From Streptomyces sp. CC208A (GTDB taxonomy: Bacteria; Actinomycetota; Actinomycetes; Streptomycetales; Streptomycetaceae), in the NCBI RefSeq assembly GCF_030010625.1, contig NZ_JASCXN010000002.1, forward strand, positions 248,001-312,000: a stretch of 64,000 nucleotides of DNA. The letters run 5' to 3'. The stretch's first letter is position 1, and each line of letters begins with the position of its first letter. A program made the position numbers and the translations under genes. Shown one piece after another: positions 16,665 through 25,131 of this stretch. The notes beneath the pieces are model-generated. The model was not told where the DNA came from and made no database searches. It saw only the letters and a list, made by a program, of their open reading frames with translations.

Positions 16665-17861
16665 ATGAGGCGCCCGATCAGCACCAGACGCGGAAGGGCG
16701 GCCGTCATCGCGGTGACGGCGGTCTGTCTCGCGTACGCACCGATCGCCTTCACCGAACTGTGGCCCTACGCCCGCCCCGGCGCCCCCGCCCTCGGCGAGT
16801 GGCTCCTCGGCCGCACCGTCTCGCCCGAGTTCGTCGCCGACGCCGTCCGCGACCGCACGGAACCGTACGAGCGCAGCCTCGTCCCGCTGATCGTCCACTC
16901 CGTCCTCGGCGGCCTGCTGATGCTCCTCGGCCCCGTCCAGCTGCTCACCGCCGTCCGCCGCCGCGTCCGCCTCCACCGGGCCCTCGGCCTCGTCTTCGCG
17001 GCCACGGTGTACGTGTCGATGGCCGGCGCGGCGCTCTACCTGGTCCGCACGCCCCCGGAGCGGGCGTTCAGCGGCGCCGCCTTCTGGGTCGTCCTCGCCG
17101 TCGTCCTCGTCGGCACCGTCGGCAGCCTCACCTTCGGCCTTCTCGCCGCCTTCACCGGCTTCCCCGACCTCCACCAGCGCTGGCTGCTGCTCTGCTACGG
17201 CTTCCTGATGACCGCCCCGCTGCTCCGCCTCGAATGGGGCCTCCTGCCCGCCCTCTACCCCGGCCTGACGCTCCAGGACGTCAACCGCGTCGCGATCATG
17301 CACCTGGGCGCGCTGGTCTCCTTCGGCGCGCTGCTCGCCTCCCGCGCCCTCGACCGGCGGAGCTCCGTACCCGGCCTCACCGGCACCTGGGCGCCGGGGC
17401 CGGTCATGGTCCTCGCCCACCTCGCGGGCGCCGCGGGCCTCGCCGCGCTCGTCCCCGCCTTCCTCGGCCAGGGCGCCGAGGGCCGCCGACTGCTCCTCGC
17501 CTACCTGCTGCCGTACGCCGTCATGTACGCCGTGCTCGCCGCCCGGGCCGCGGGCGCGCGCCGCGCAGGCAACGCCTGGGCCCGCGAGGAGTGGCGGCTC
17601 CACCTCGCCGCGCTCCTCCTCGCCCCGGCCTTCTCGGCCGTCATGGTGCCCGTCCTGGAACGGGCCATGGGCCTGGACCGGGCGACGGCCCTCGTCGCCG
17701 CCGCCGGCATCGGCTGCGGCATGCTCGCCTACACCGCCGTCACCGTGGTCAGCCTCCGCGTCCTCGCCGGCCGCGAACTCCTGCGCCGCCGCCGGACCCC
17801 GGCACCCCCGGCCGCCGAACCGGCCCCCGCCCTCGCCCCGGTGGAAGGGAAGGGCCGATGA
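16665..17861 (+). CDS. DUF2306 family multi-pass membrane protein
   Basis: A 398-aa integral membrane protein with about 10 hydrophobic segments. The N-terminal half fits DUF2306: HSVLGGLLMLLGPVQLLTAVRRRVRLHRALG and LHQRWLLLCYGFLMTAPLLRL contain the conserved histidines typical of that family. The C-terminal half adds further helices and a short basic tail. Its function is unknown. It is controlled by the promoter and operator just upstream and overlaps the next membrane gene by ATGA. Confidence 0.82.
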   Translation: MRRPISTRRGRAAVIAVTAVCLAYAPIAFTELWPYARPGAPALGEWLLGRTVSPEFVADAVRDRTEPYERSLVPLIVHSVLGGLLMLLGPVQLLTAVRRRVRLHRALGLVFAATVYVSMAGAALYLVRTPPERAFSGAAFWVVLAVVLVGTVGSLTFGLLAAFTGFPDLHQRWLLLCYGFLMTAPLLRLEWGLLPALYPGLTLQDVNRVAIMHLGALVSFGALLASRALDRRSSVPGLTGTWAPGPVMVLAHLAGAAGLAALVPAFLGQGAEGRRLLLAYLLPYAVMYAVLAARAAGARRAGNAWAREEWRLHLAALLLAPAFSAVMVPVLERAMGLDRATALVAAAGIGCGMLAYTAVTVVSLRVLAGRELLRRRRTPAPPAAEPAPALAPVEGKGR

Positions 17862-18763
17862 GCACCCCCGCCCCTCCCGCTTCAGGCCGTGCGCTCTCCT
17901 CCGCCGTCGTCGTCCTGAGCACCGTCGTCGCCGTCGTCGGCCTCGGCACCGGCTCCCTCCTCGCGGTCGCCGGTCTGGCCGGGTACGCGGCGGGCGCCTG
18001 GGTCTCGCCGGACCCCCTCAGCCCCGCGCTCATCGGCGCCGCCATGGTGGGCGTGGCACCCGCGCTGCTCACCCTCGGGCGGGCCCGCACCTGGGAGGAG
18101 GCGCGGAGTCTCTACCTGCCGCTGGTGGTCGTCATGGTCGGGCTGCTCGCCGTCACGCTCCTCAACGCCGGCGCCCTCCGGGTCGCCCGGGGCGGCCCGC
18201 TCTTCCTGGTCCTCTTCAGCCTCGGCTGGGTGCCGGTGGTGGCCGCCCTCGCGCTGGCCTCCCTCGGCTGCCTCGCCGCCCAGTACCGCGCGCCGGCCGG
18301 CGAGCCGTCCCGTACCGTGCCCGTCCCGGTGCCCGGCTGGTCCAGGCCGCTGCTCGCGGTCCTCGGCTCGGGCTGGCTCGGCATCGGCGCAGGGCTCCTC
18401 TTCCTCCCCGGTTTCTGGGGCGCGTTCGTGCCCTGGACGGTGAGCCGCGCCGACGCCCAGGGCCTCGGCGTCTGGGCCCTCGCGCTCGGCGCCGGCGTCC
18501 TCGCCTCGCTCGCCGAGGACGACCTGACGCGCAGTCGGCCGGCCCTCCGGGCCGTCCCCGTCGTCGCGCTCGTCTGCGGGATCGTGCTCGCCGGGCGCGC
18601 TCCGGCCGTCGACTGGGGCTCGGGCGGCGCGGTCTCGCTGCTCGCCCTGCTCGGCGGGCTGCTCGTGACCGGCGCGACCGGGCAGTTGCTGCTCGGGCGG
18701 GCGGGCCGGTCCGTGCCGGGGGAGGGGGCGGAAACCCGTGGAGCGGCCGGGGCGGGCGCGTGA
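17858..18763 (+). CDS. Hypothetical multi-pass membrane protein
   Basis: A 301-aa protein made of about eight hydrophobic helices with short loops, for example LPLVVVMVGLLAVTLLNAG and VPVVALVCGIVLAGRAP. No family was recognised. It is translationally coupled to the DUF2306 gene through the ATGA overlap and has no homology-like features of transporters or enzymes. It probably works with the preceding protein under the same PadR control. Confidence 0.8.
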   Translation: MSTPAPPASGRALSSAVVVLSTVVAVVGLGTGSLLAVAGLAGYAAGAWVSPDPLSPALIGAAMVGVAPALLTLGRARTWEEARSLYLPLVVVMVGLLAVTLLNAGALRVARGGPLFLVLFSLGWVPVVAALALASLGCLAAQYRAPAGEPSRTVPVPVPGWSRPLLAVLGSGWLGIGAGLLFLPGFWGAFVPWTVSRADAQGLGVWALALGAGVLASLAEDDLTRSRPALRAVPVVALVCGIVLAGRAPAVDWGSGGAVSLLALLGGLLVTGATGQLLLGRAGRSVPGEGAETRGAAGAGA

Positions 18764-18773
18764 TGATGACCGG

Positions 18774-19400
18774 ATGACCGCGCAGACCCCTCCGCCGCCT
18801 CCGCCCCTTCCGCCCGTGGACACGCTCGTCGTCGTCGACGTCCAGTCCGCCTTCGTCACCGGCGACGGCGTCGTGCCCGACGCCGCCCGGCTCGTCGACC
18901 GCACCGCCGCCCTGATCGCCCGGGCCCGCGCCGCAGGCGCGCTCGTCGTCCACCTCCAGAACGACGGGCCGCCCGGCGCGGAGGACGAACCCCACACCCC
19001 CGGCTGGGAGTTGCACCACCCGGTCGTGCCGGGACCGGCCGAGCTCGTGATCCGCAAGCCGTACGACGACGGCTTCCAGGAGACCGGGCTCGGCGCGGTG
19101 CTCACCGCGCACGGCGCCCGGGCCCTCGCCGTCTGCGGGGTGATGTCGGAGATGTGCGTGCAGGCCACCGCCCGTACGGCTCTGGCGCGCGGCTACCGGG
19201 TCGTGGTCCCGTACGACGCCCACGCCACCCAGGACTGCCCGGCCGTCCCCGGCATCGCCGACGCCGTCCCGGCGGCGGTGGTCTCCCGGGTCGCCGCCTA
19301 CGCCCTGGGCTCCGACGCGGAGGTCACGGTCCCGGCCGCCGCCGTCGCCTTCACCGCCCCGGTACCGGCTCCTGGCGCCGTGGAAGGATCGGGTGCGTGA
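18774..19400 (+). CDS. Isochorismatase-like cysteine hydrolase
   Basis: A 208-aa alpha/beta hydrolase of the nicotinamidase/isochorismatase superfamily. The catalytic triad is visible as Asp in VVVDVQSAFV, Lys in LVIRKPYDDGF and Cys in CGVMSEMCVQATARTAL. An upstream in-frame start at 18738 lies inside the preceding gene, so the ATG at 18774 is preferred. Its stop overlaps the GTG of the next gene (GTGA). The substrate is not predictable; amidases and carbamoyl hydrolases share this fold. Confidence 0.88.
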   Translation: MTAQTPPPPPPLPPVDTLVVVDVQSAFVTGDGVVPDAARLVDRTAALIARARAAGALVVHLQNDGPPGAEDEPHTPGWELHHPVVPGPAELVIRKPYDDGFQETGLGAVLTAHGARALAVCGVMSEMCVQATARTALARGYRVVVPYDAHATQDCPAVPGIADAVPAAVVSRVAAYALGSDAEVTVPAAAVAFTAPVPAPGAVEGSGA

Positions 19401-19915
19401 CCGCACTCCACCACCGCCCGGCCGGCGAGGCCGACCTCGCCACCCTCGTACGGCTCCGCGACGACGCGGCCCGCTGGATGCTGGCCCGGGGCGTCACCGG
19501 CCAATGGCGGCCGGGGGAGCTGGACGAGGACCACTTCCGCCGGATCATGCGGCACGGCGAGGTCTGGCTCGCGGAGAGCGGCGGGCGCGTCGCCGGAGCC
19601 TGGGAGCTGTGGTGGGACGACGAGTCCGCTTGGGGGCCGCAGTCGCCCGTCGCCGGTTACGTCCACCGGCTCATGGTGGACCGCGCGGCCGCGCCCGGCA
19701 CCGGCCGTCTGCTGCTGACCGCCGCCGAGCACCGTGTCGCCGAGGCCGGCAGGACCCGCGTACGCCTGGACTGCCTGGCCACCAACCCGAAACTCACCGC
19801 CTACTACCAGCGGGCCGGCTACCGCGTGGTCGGCCACAAGGCCGGCAAGCCGCAGCCGGGCGGCCCGGCGAAGTCCTTCACGCTGATGGAGAAGGAGCTG
19901 CCGGCGCCCGCCTGA
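19397..19915 (+). CDS. GNAT family N-acetyltransferase
   Basis: A 172-aa acetyltransferase with WLAESGGRVAGAWELWW, the CoA loop region YVHRLMVDRAAAPGTGRLLL and the C-terminal LTAYYQRAGYRVVGHK. It begins with a GTG overlapping the isochorismatase-like stop, so the two are coupled and may act on the same small molecule. It is convergent with the AhpD-like gene, leaving a 112-base spacer with no obvious hairpin terminator. Confidence 0.86.
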   Translation: MTALHHRPAGEADLATLVRLRDDAARWMLARGVTGQWRPGELDEDHFRRIMRHGEVWLAESGGRVAGAWELWWDDESAWGPQSPVAGYVHRLMVDRAAAPGTGRLLLTAAEHRVAEAGRTRVRLDCLATNPKLTAYYQRAGYRVVGHKAGKPQPGGPAKSFTLMEKELPAPA

Positions 19916-20027
19916 CCCGTGTCTTCCGGCTCCTGCCGAGCTCGCGACGCCCGGCACGGCGCCCCCTCCGGCCGCGTTGTCGCCGGTCGCCGGGGATCGG
20001 CCCTGACTCCCTCCTCCGCGACGCTCC

Positions 20028-20585
20028 CTAGCCCTCTTCCTCGCCGGCGTCCGGCTGGATGCCGGCGAGGAGGTTGAAGGCGCCCGTGAGCAGGTTGAGG
20101 CTGACCACCCCGACCACCTCGGCGATCACCCGGTCGCTCCAGCCGTGCGCCCGCACCTCGGTGACGTCCGCGTCGCCGAGCGCGCCCGGTTCGGCGAGGA
20201 CCTTGAGGGCGAGGGCGATGAGGGCGGCCTCGCGCGGGTCGGTGGAGGTGCCCTGGCGGGCCAGGGCGATGTCGGACTCGCTCAGCCCGGCCGCCCGTCC
20301 GGCGGACTCGTGCGCCCGGCGGCAGGTCCCGCAGCCGATCCACTCCTGGACGGCCAGTGACAGCTTCTCGCTCAGGGCGCGCGGGATCTTCACCCGCTTC
20401 ATCGCGCGGGACAGGCTCAGGTAACCCTCGATCATCGCGGGCGAGTTGGCCATCGTGGACACCATCTCGCCCGCCGAGCCGTGTCGTTCGACGATGTCCG
20501 CGAGCAGCTCGCGGGCCCGGTCCTGGGCCTGCTCGGGGGCGAGCGCCGGAAGGCGGCGGGCGGGGGTGCCGGTCGTCGTGGTCAT
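20028..20585 (-). CDS. Carboxymuconolactone decarboxylase / AhpD-like protein
   Basis: A 185-aa all-helical protein of the AhpD-like family. The redox or metal motif CGTCRRAH (CxxC plus His, around residue 88) marks alkylhydroperoxidase-type members. The C-terminal VIAEVVGVVSLNLLTGAFNLLAG matches the second family helix. Role: probable peroxide or thiol-stress reductase using a small-thiol or lipoyl partner. GAGGAGG precedes the ATG. A CsoR/CstR-like dyad overlaps the leader, suggesting control by copper or reactive sulfur. Confidence 0.87.
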   Translation of the reverse strand: MTTTTGTPARRLPALAPEQAQDRARELLADIVERHGSAGEMVSTMANSPAMIEGYLSLSRAMKRVKIPRALSEKLSLAVQEWIGCGTCRRAHESAGRAAGLSESDIALARQGTSTDPREAALIALALKVLAEPGALGDADVTEVRAHGWSDRVIAEVVGVVSLNLLTGAFNLLAGIQPDAGEEEG

Positions 20586-20600
20586 ACGATCCTCCTCGTG

Positions 20601-20617
20601 ATACCTATGGGGGGTAT
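20601..20617 (-). promoter_or_regulatory. CsoR/CstR-like operator in front of the AhpD-like gene
   Basis: On the - strand this reads ATACCCCCCATAGGTAT, with ATACC/GGTAT arms around a G/C-rich centre. That is the shape of CsoR-family (copper or persulfide sensor) operators. It lies 16 bases before the ATG, over the probable -10 region. No CsoR gene is in this window. Confidence 0.5.
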
Positions 20618-20870
20618 AACGCGGGGCGGGTGGAGATCGTTCCCGCCCCCGGCGACGCGACGGCGACGGCGTCGGCCACGGGCCCTGAGGCCCCGTCGCC
20701 CCGTGCCGCCCCCCAGGCCCCGGTCGCCGCCGCCGTGCGGCCCGCCCCGTCCGAGGCGTACTCCCTCTCGGCGAACAGGCGAGCGGGCATGTGTCCGGCC
20801 GGGACCAGCCGCTCCGTCACCTCGGCCCGCCCGGTGGTGACCGCCGGCACCCCCGGATCGTTGCCCGGGC

Positions 20871-21302
20871 ATGAACGCGCACACCCCCGCGGCCCTGCTG
20901 GCCGCCCTCCTCCTCGCCGCCCCCACCGCCGCGGCCTCCGCGACCGCCGCCCCGGCCGCTCCCACCGGCACGACCCTCCGGCTCACCGTCACCGGCCCCA
21001 CCCCCCTCACCATCGCCCCGCCGCCCGACGGCGCCACCGCGTCCGCGCCCGCCTCGCGGACCGTCACCCTCCACTGCGACCCGCCCCGCGGGGACCACCC
21101 CCGCGCCGGGGCCGCCTGCGCGGACCTGGACGCCTCCCAGGGGCGCGTCGAGCGCGACACCGACACGGCCTGCATCCTTCTCTACGACCCCGTCGACGTC
21201 CGCGCCGAAGGCGTCTGGCGCGGCCGGCCGGTCTCCTTCGAACGCCGGTACGGCAACACCTGCGAACTGAACGCCCGCACCGGCGCCGTCTTCGCCTTCT
21301 GA
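20871..21302 (+). CDS. Subtilisin inhibitor-like (SSI family) secreted protease inhibitor
   Basis: A 143-aa secreted protein. A Sec signal covers about residues 1-30 (AALLAALLLAAPTAAASATA). The mature part follows the SSI plan with four cysteines (69, 83, 101, 131) for two disulfides and the closing VSFERRYGNTCELN...VFAF. The reactive loop CILLYDPVDV aligns with CPMVYDPV of classical SSI, placing Leu103 at P1 and Leu104 at P1', with Ile instead of Pro at P2. That should favour subtilisin- or chymotrypsin-like proteases. The protein is expected in the culture fluid as a dimer. Confidence 0.92.
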   Translation: MNAHTPAALLAALLLAAPTAAASATAAPAAPTGTTLRLTVTGPTPLTIAPPPDGATASAPASRTVTLHCDPPRGDHPRAGAACADLDASQGRVERDTDTACILLYDPVDVRAEGVWRGRPVSFERRYGNTCELNARTGAVFAF

Positions 21303-21421
21303 CGGCGATCCACGGCGACGCCGCCGAACGGATGCGGCGCGGGGGCCCTCCGAGGGCACCTCGGCTAGGGTGATTCGGTAGGGATCGCCCCCCGGGGCCA
21401 AGCCGATGCGTAGGTCGATGC

Positions 21422-23527
21422 GTGGACGCTCATCAGTCGTCGCCGAGCAGGGTTCCGCAGCCGCCGCGGGCGGCCGTCGGGGACGCGGGCGTGCTCCGGG
21501 AACTGCTCCCGATCGCCCTGTGGCGCGAGGACGCCGAGGGGCGCATCGTCGAGTGGTCGCTCGCCGCGCAGGACCTCCTCGGCCACCGCCCCGAGCACGT
21601 CCTCGGCCTCCCCGCCACCCCGCTCCTCGTCCCCGACGCCAACCGGGAGCTCGCCGACCGCCTCACCCGCCGCGTCCAGGCGGGCGAGACCATGGTCGGC
21701 ACCCTCCCGGTCCGCCACCGCGACGGGCACACGGTCCCCATGGAGATGTGGATCGTGCCCGCCGCCGACCCCACCGGCCGTCCCGGCGCCATGCTCATCG
21801 CCGTGGAGACCTCCGAGGTCCTCCGGATGCGGGAGAACCTCGCCGCCATGGAGAGCCTCTTCACCCAGTCGCCCATAGGACTCGCGCTGCTCGGCCCCGA
21901 CCTGCGCTTCCTGCGGGTCAACGACGCCCTCGCCCGGATGAACGGCGTCAGCGCCGCCGCACACGTCGGCCGCCGTCTCACCGAGGTCGTGCCCGGCGTC
22001 AACACCTCCGCCCTGGAAGGCCTGATGCGGCAGGCCCTCGACTCCCGCACGGCCGTCGTCGACGCCCGCCGGGTCGGCCGCACCCCCGCCGACCCCGACC
22101 GCGACCGCATCTGGTCCATCTCCTACGCGCCCCTGCTCGACCGCGGCACCCGCCCCGGCTCCGCCGACGGCGCCGCCGACCCCGCCAGGACCGGACGACC
22201 CCTCGGCCTCATCGCCTCCCTCGTCGACATCACCGAGAGCCAGGAGGCGCACATCGAGGTCGAACGGGCCCGGCACCGCTTCGCCCTCCTCGCCGAGGCG
22301 GGCGCCCGCATCGGCACCACCCTCGACCTGCGGCAGACCGCTCAGGAGGTCGTCGACTTCCTCGTGCCGCAGCTCTGCGACTCCGCCGACGTGCAGATGC
22401 TGGAAGCCGTCCTGGAGCCCGACGACCCGGCCGCCTCCTCCCGGGGCGTGCTGCGCCGCATCGCCGCCGTCTTCCCCGAACCGGCGCCGCCCAGCCCGCT
22501 GCTCGGACCCGGCCAGACCTTCCAGCTGCCCGCCGGCTCCGCGTACGAGCGGCTCGTCCTCGACGGCCGGCCCACCTTCCTCACCGATGCCGACATCCCG
22601 GTCCTCTTCCCCGGGAAGGCCGCCGAGTCGCTGCGCGACTACCTGTCGACCCGCTTCGGCTCCGCCCGTACCGTGCCGCTCGTCGCCCGCGGACAGGTCC
22701 TCGGCGCCGTCACCGTCACCCGCCTCAGGACCCGCGAACCCTTCGACGACCAGGACGCGGTGCTCATCGACGAGGTCGTCGCCCGGGCCGCGCTCAACAT
22801 CGACAACGCCCGGCTCTACACCACCCAGCGCGCCGCCGCCCTCGCCCTCCAGCGCAGCCTCACCAACAGCGCGCTGCCCGCCGTCACCGGGCTCGAACTC
22901 ACCGGCCGCTACCTCCCCGCGAGCGCGCACGACGTCGGCGGCGACTGGTTCGACGTGATCGAGCTGCCCGGCGACCGCACCGCACTCGTCATCGGCGACG
23001 TGATGGGCCACGGCATCCACGCGGCCGCCGTCATGGGCCAGCTCCGCACCGCCGTGCGGACCCTGGCCCGCCGCGACATCCCGCCCGCCGAGATGCTGCG
23101 CTCCCTCGACGCCGTCGTCGCCGACCTCGGAGAGGACACCATGGCGACCTGTCTGTACGCCGTGCACTCCCCGGCCACCGACACCTGGACGATCGCCCGC
23201 GCCGGCCACCTGCCGCCGGCCGTGGTCGCGCCCGACGGGGCGGTCTCCTTCCTCCAGGGCCCGCCGGGCACCCCGCTCGGCACCGGCGCGCACGACTTCG
23301 GCACCGAGGAACTCCCGCTGCCGCCCGGCGGCTTGCTCGTGCTCTACACGGACGGCCTGATCGAGGCCAGGGACCGGGACCTCGACGAGGGGATGCGCAA
23401 GCTCGCCCTCGCCCTCGGCCGGGCCGACGGCCCGCTGGACGAGGTGTGCGACGGCGTCCTGGCCCGCCTCCTCGTGGACCCCGCCCAGGACGACGTGGCC
23501 CTCGTCCTGGCCCGTACGACCTCCTGA
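21422..23527 (+). CDS. PAS-PAS-GAF PP2C-type (SpoIIE) phosphatase
   Basis: A cytoplasmic 701-aa signalling phosphatase. A first PAS domain covers about residues 20-130 (ALWREDAEGRIVEWSLAAQDLLG). A second PAS follows to about 270 (FTQSPIGLALLGPDLRFLRVN), and a GAF domain lies at about 285-460. The C-terminal SpoIIE/RsbU domain shows HDVGGDWFDVIELPGDRTAL, VIGDVMGHGIHAAAVMG, IARAGHLPP and VLYTDGLIEARDRD, the metal-binding aspartates of PP2C. It would dephosphorylate STAS-type antagonists such as the one at 15.6 kb. The GTG start follows a short direct repeat, CGATGCGTRG. Confidence 0.9.
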   Translation: MDAHQSSPSRVPQPPRAAVGDAGVLRELLPIALWREDAEGRIVEWSLAAQDLLGHRPEHVLGLPATPLLVPDANRELADRLTRRVQAGETMVGTLPVRHRDGHTVPMEMWIVPAADPTGRPGAMLIAVETSEVLRMRENLAAMESLFTQSPIGLALLGPDLRFLRVNDALARMNGVSAAAHVGRRLTEVVPGVNTSALEGLMRQALDSRTAVVDARRVGRTPADPDRDRIWSISYAPLLDRGTRPGSADGAADPARTGRPLGLIASLVDITESQEAHIEVERARHRFALLAEAGARIGTTLDLRQTAQEVVDFLVPQLCDSADVQMLEAVLEPDDPAASSRGVLRRIAAVFPEPAPPSPLLGPGQTFQLPAGSAYERLVLDGRPTFLTDADIPVLFPGKAAESLRDYLSTRFGSARTVPLVARGQVLGAVTVTRLRTREPFDDQDAVLIDEVVARAALNIDNARLYTTQRAAALALQRSLTNSALPAVTGLELTGRYLPASAHDVGGDWFDVIELPGDRTALVIGDVMGHGIHAAAVMGQLRTAVRTLARRDIPPAEMLRSLDAVVADLGEDTMATCLYAVHSPATDTWTIARAGHLPPAVVAPDGAVSFLQGPPGTPLGTGAHDFGTEELPLPPGGLLVLYTDGLIEARDRDLDEGMRKLALALGRADGPLDEVCDGVLARLLVDPAQDDVALVLARTTS

Positions 23528-23543
23528 ACACCGGGCCCGGCGC

Positions 23544-24164
23544 TCAGGCCGCGCGGAGCCGGTACAGGTCGCGGAGGAGGGCGATCTCGGCGCCGTGGTG
23601 CAGGAGTTCCTGGTTCACCCACCACACGATCTCCAGGAACGGCTCCTCCGGGTCGCCGCCGTGCGGGTAGGTGCAGTACCCGACCGTGTCCAGCTCCTCG
23701 TCGCCGACGGAGAGCAGCGCCGCCCGCCAGGCCCCGGCGGCCGTGTCGAAGGCGGCGATCGCCGAGGACGCGTCACCGGCCGCCCGGTAGTCGTCGCGGG
23801 TCAGCGAGCGGGTGCCGTTCGTGTGGTCGGCGCGGAGCGCGAGGAGTTCGCTCAGGTGGGCGAGGCGCCAGGCGAGGGTCGTGAACGGAGGCGGCACGGG
23901 ATGCGGATGCGGGGCGGTGTCCCGCCCCCACTCCCCGGCGCCGCTCAGGAGCACGGCGCCGGGGCCGGGCCCGTCGGCCTGCCGCCGTACCGACCAGCAG
24001 CCCGGCCCCGGCTCCCACAGGTACTCGGCGTCGGTCATCGGGCCCACCGGCACGTCGGTGCCGTTGCCGCTGTCCACCGCCGGCCCCGACAGGCGGTCCG
24101 TCAGCCGCTGCCGGGCGAAGTCGAACTGGGCGAGAAGGGGGACGAGTCGGGCGGGCATCGCCAT
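23544..24164 (-). CDS. DinB family protein
   Basis: A 206-aa four-helix-bundle protein of the DinB/YfiT superfamily. Histidines expected to bind a metal are in AWRLAHLSELLALRADHTN and ELLHHGAEIALLRDLYR. Many actinobacterial members are mycothiol-dependent transferases, but the activity here is unknown. It is convergent with the phosphatase gene (16 bases apart) and lies 70 bases downstream of the lrp-like gene on the same strand, with which it might be co-transcribed. Confidence 0.85.
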   Translation of the reverse strand: MAMPARLVPLLAQFDFARQRLTDRLSGPAVDSGNGTDVPVGPMTDAEYLWEPGPGCWSVRRQADGPGPGAVLLSGAGEWGRDTAPHPHPVPPPFTTLAWRLAHLSELLALRADHTNGTRSLTRDDYRAAGDASSAIAAFDTAAGAWRAALLSVGDEELDTVGYCTYPHGGDPEEPFLEIVWWVNQELLHHGAEIALLRDLYRLRAA

Positions 24165-24234
24165 GGGACGGCTCCGGTACGCGGGGACAGGACCGCCCGT
24201 ACCCTGCCATGCGGGTGAGGCCCCCGCACGCGGA

Positions 24235-24723
24235 TTACGCGCCCCGCCGCCCGGCGCCGCTCCGCCCCATCGACTCCACCAGGGGCAGCATCCGGTGGGC
24301 GACCCGCTCGCGCAGCGCGATCTCCGTACGGGTGCGGACCACGCCCGGCAACCGGATCAGCCGCTGGATCACGTCCTCCAGGTGGCCCGCGTCCCGGGCC
24401 ACCACCCGGGTCAGCAGATCGCCCCCGCCGGTGATGGAGAACGCCTCGACGATCTCCGGCACGGAGGCGAGCGCGTCGCCGACCTCGTCGAGGTGGCCCT
24501 GCGTGACCTCCACGTGCACGAAGGCCAGCACGGGGTGCCCGAGCGCGGCGGGGGAGAGGACCGGGCCGGTGGCCGTGATCACCCCGTCGCGTTCGAGCCG
24601 GTCGATGCGGGCCTGCACGGTGCCCCGGGCGACGCCCAGGATCCGCGCGTACTCCCGCACACTGGTGCGCGGCTGCTCGATCAGGAGCCGCAGGATGCGG
24701 GTGTCGAGTTCGTCCACCGCCAT
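24235..24723 (-). CDS. Lrp/AsnC family transcriptional regulator
   Basis: A 162-aa regulator with an N-terminal winged helix (LDTRILRLLIEQPRTSVREYA, then VARGTVQARIDRLERDGVI) and a C-terminal RAM effector domain (AFVHVEVTQGHLDEVGDAL, ITGGGDLLTRVVARDAGHL). The start at 24723 has GGGGAGG nine bases upstream. The effector is probably an amino acid or aromatic acid. It is divergent from the FUSC gene across a 408-base gap, so that membrane protein is a candidate target. Confidence 0.9.
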   Translation of the reverse strand: MAVDELDTRILRLLIEQPRTSVREYARILGVARGTVQARIDRLERDGVITATGPVLSPAALGHPVLAFVHVEVTQGHLDEVGDALASVPEIVEAFSITGGGDLLTRVVARDAGHLEDVIQRLIRLPGVVRTRTEIALRERVAHRMLPLVESMGRSGAGRRGA

Positions 24724-25131
24724 GACGTGCCGGCCTCCCCGTGCCCGCCGGAGCGGGCCGGCCCCGGCGTGATGGTCCGCCCGGCGGAACGATCCGCGCG
24801 ATCCGCCGGAATGATCCCGACTGTACCCAGTCCGCCGGCCCGAGGTCGTCCGCCCGGGCCGTTCTGGCCCCCGCTGGTCCGTTGGCTCGCACCTGGGTCG
24901 GTGAAACACCCGAAAACGGGGCCATTGGCACAGCTTTCCGGAGCCGATTTGAGCCAAGGGCCCGATCGGTGTTTTCCTTGTACCCATCAGGTACTTTCGG
25001 CGCCGCAGCGCCGGGACGGCGACGAGGCCGCCCCGGACCGCGGCGCCTTCGTCGTGTCCGTGCGCGCCCCACCACCCCCGGGGCAGGGCGCACGGCGGGC
25101 GAGCGGCAAGACGAGGGGGCGGCCGACCGTC
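24724..25131. other. Long divergent intergenic region between lrp-like and FUSC genes
   Basis: 408 bases without a convincing gene. It holds a comparatively T-rich patch at 24970-24998 containing the dyad GTACC-CATCA-GGTAC (24980-24994), a plausible regulator site or promoter element for the FUSC gene. No small ORF with a ribosome binding site was found. Confidence 0.5.

Noticed and set aside
20605..20850. A small - strand ORF in the spacer before the SSI gene
   Set aside because: Low-complexity Ala/Gly-rich frame without a ribosome binding site; no family resemblance.
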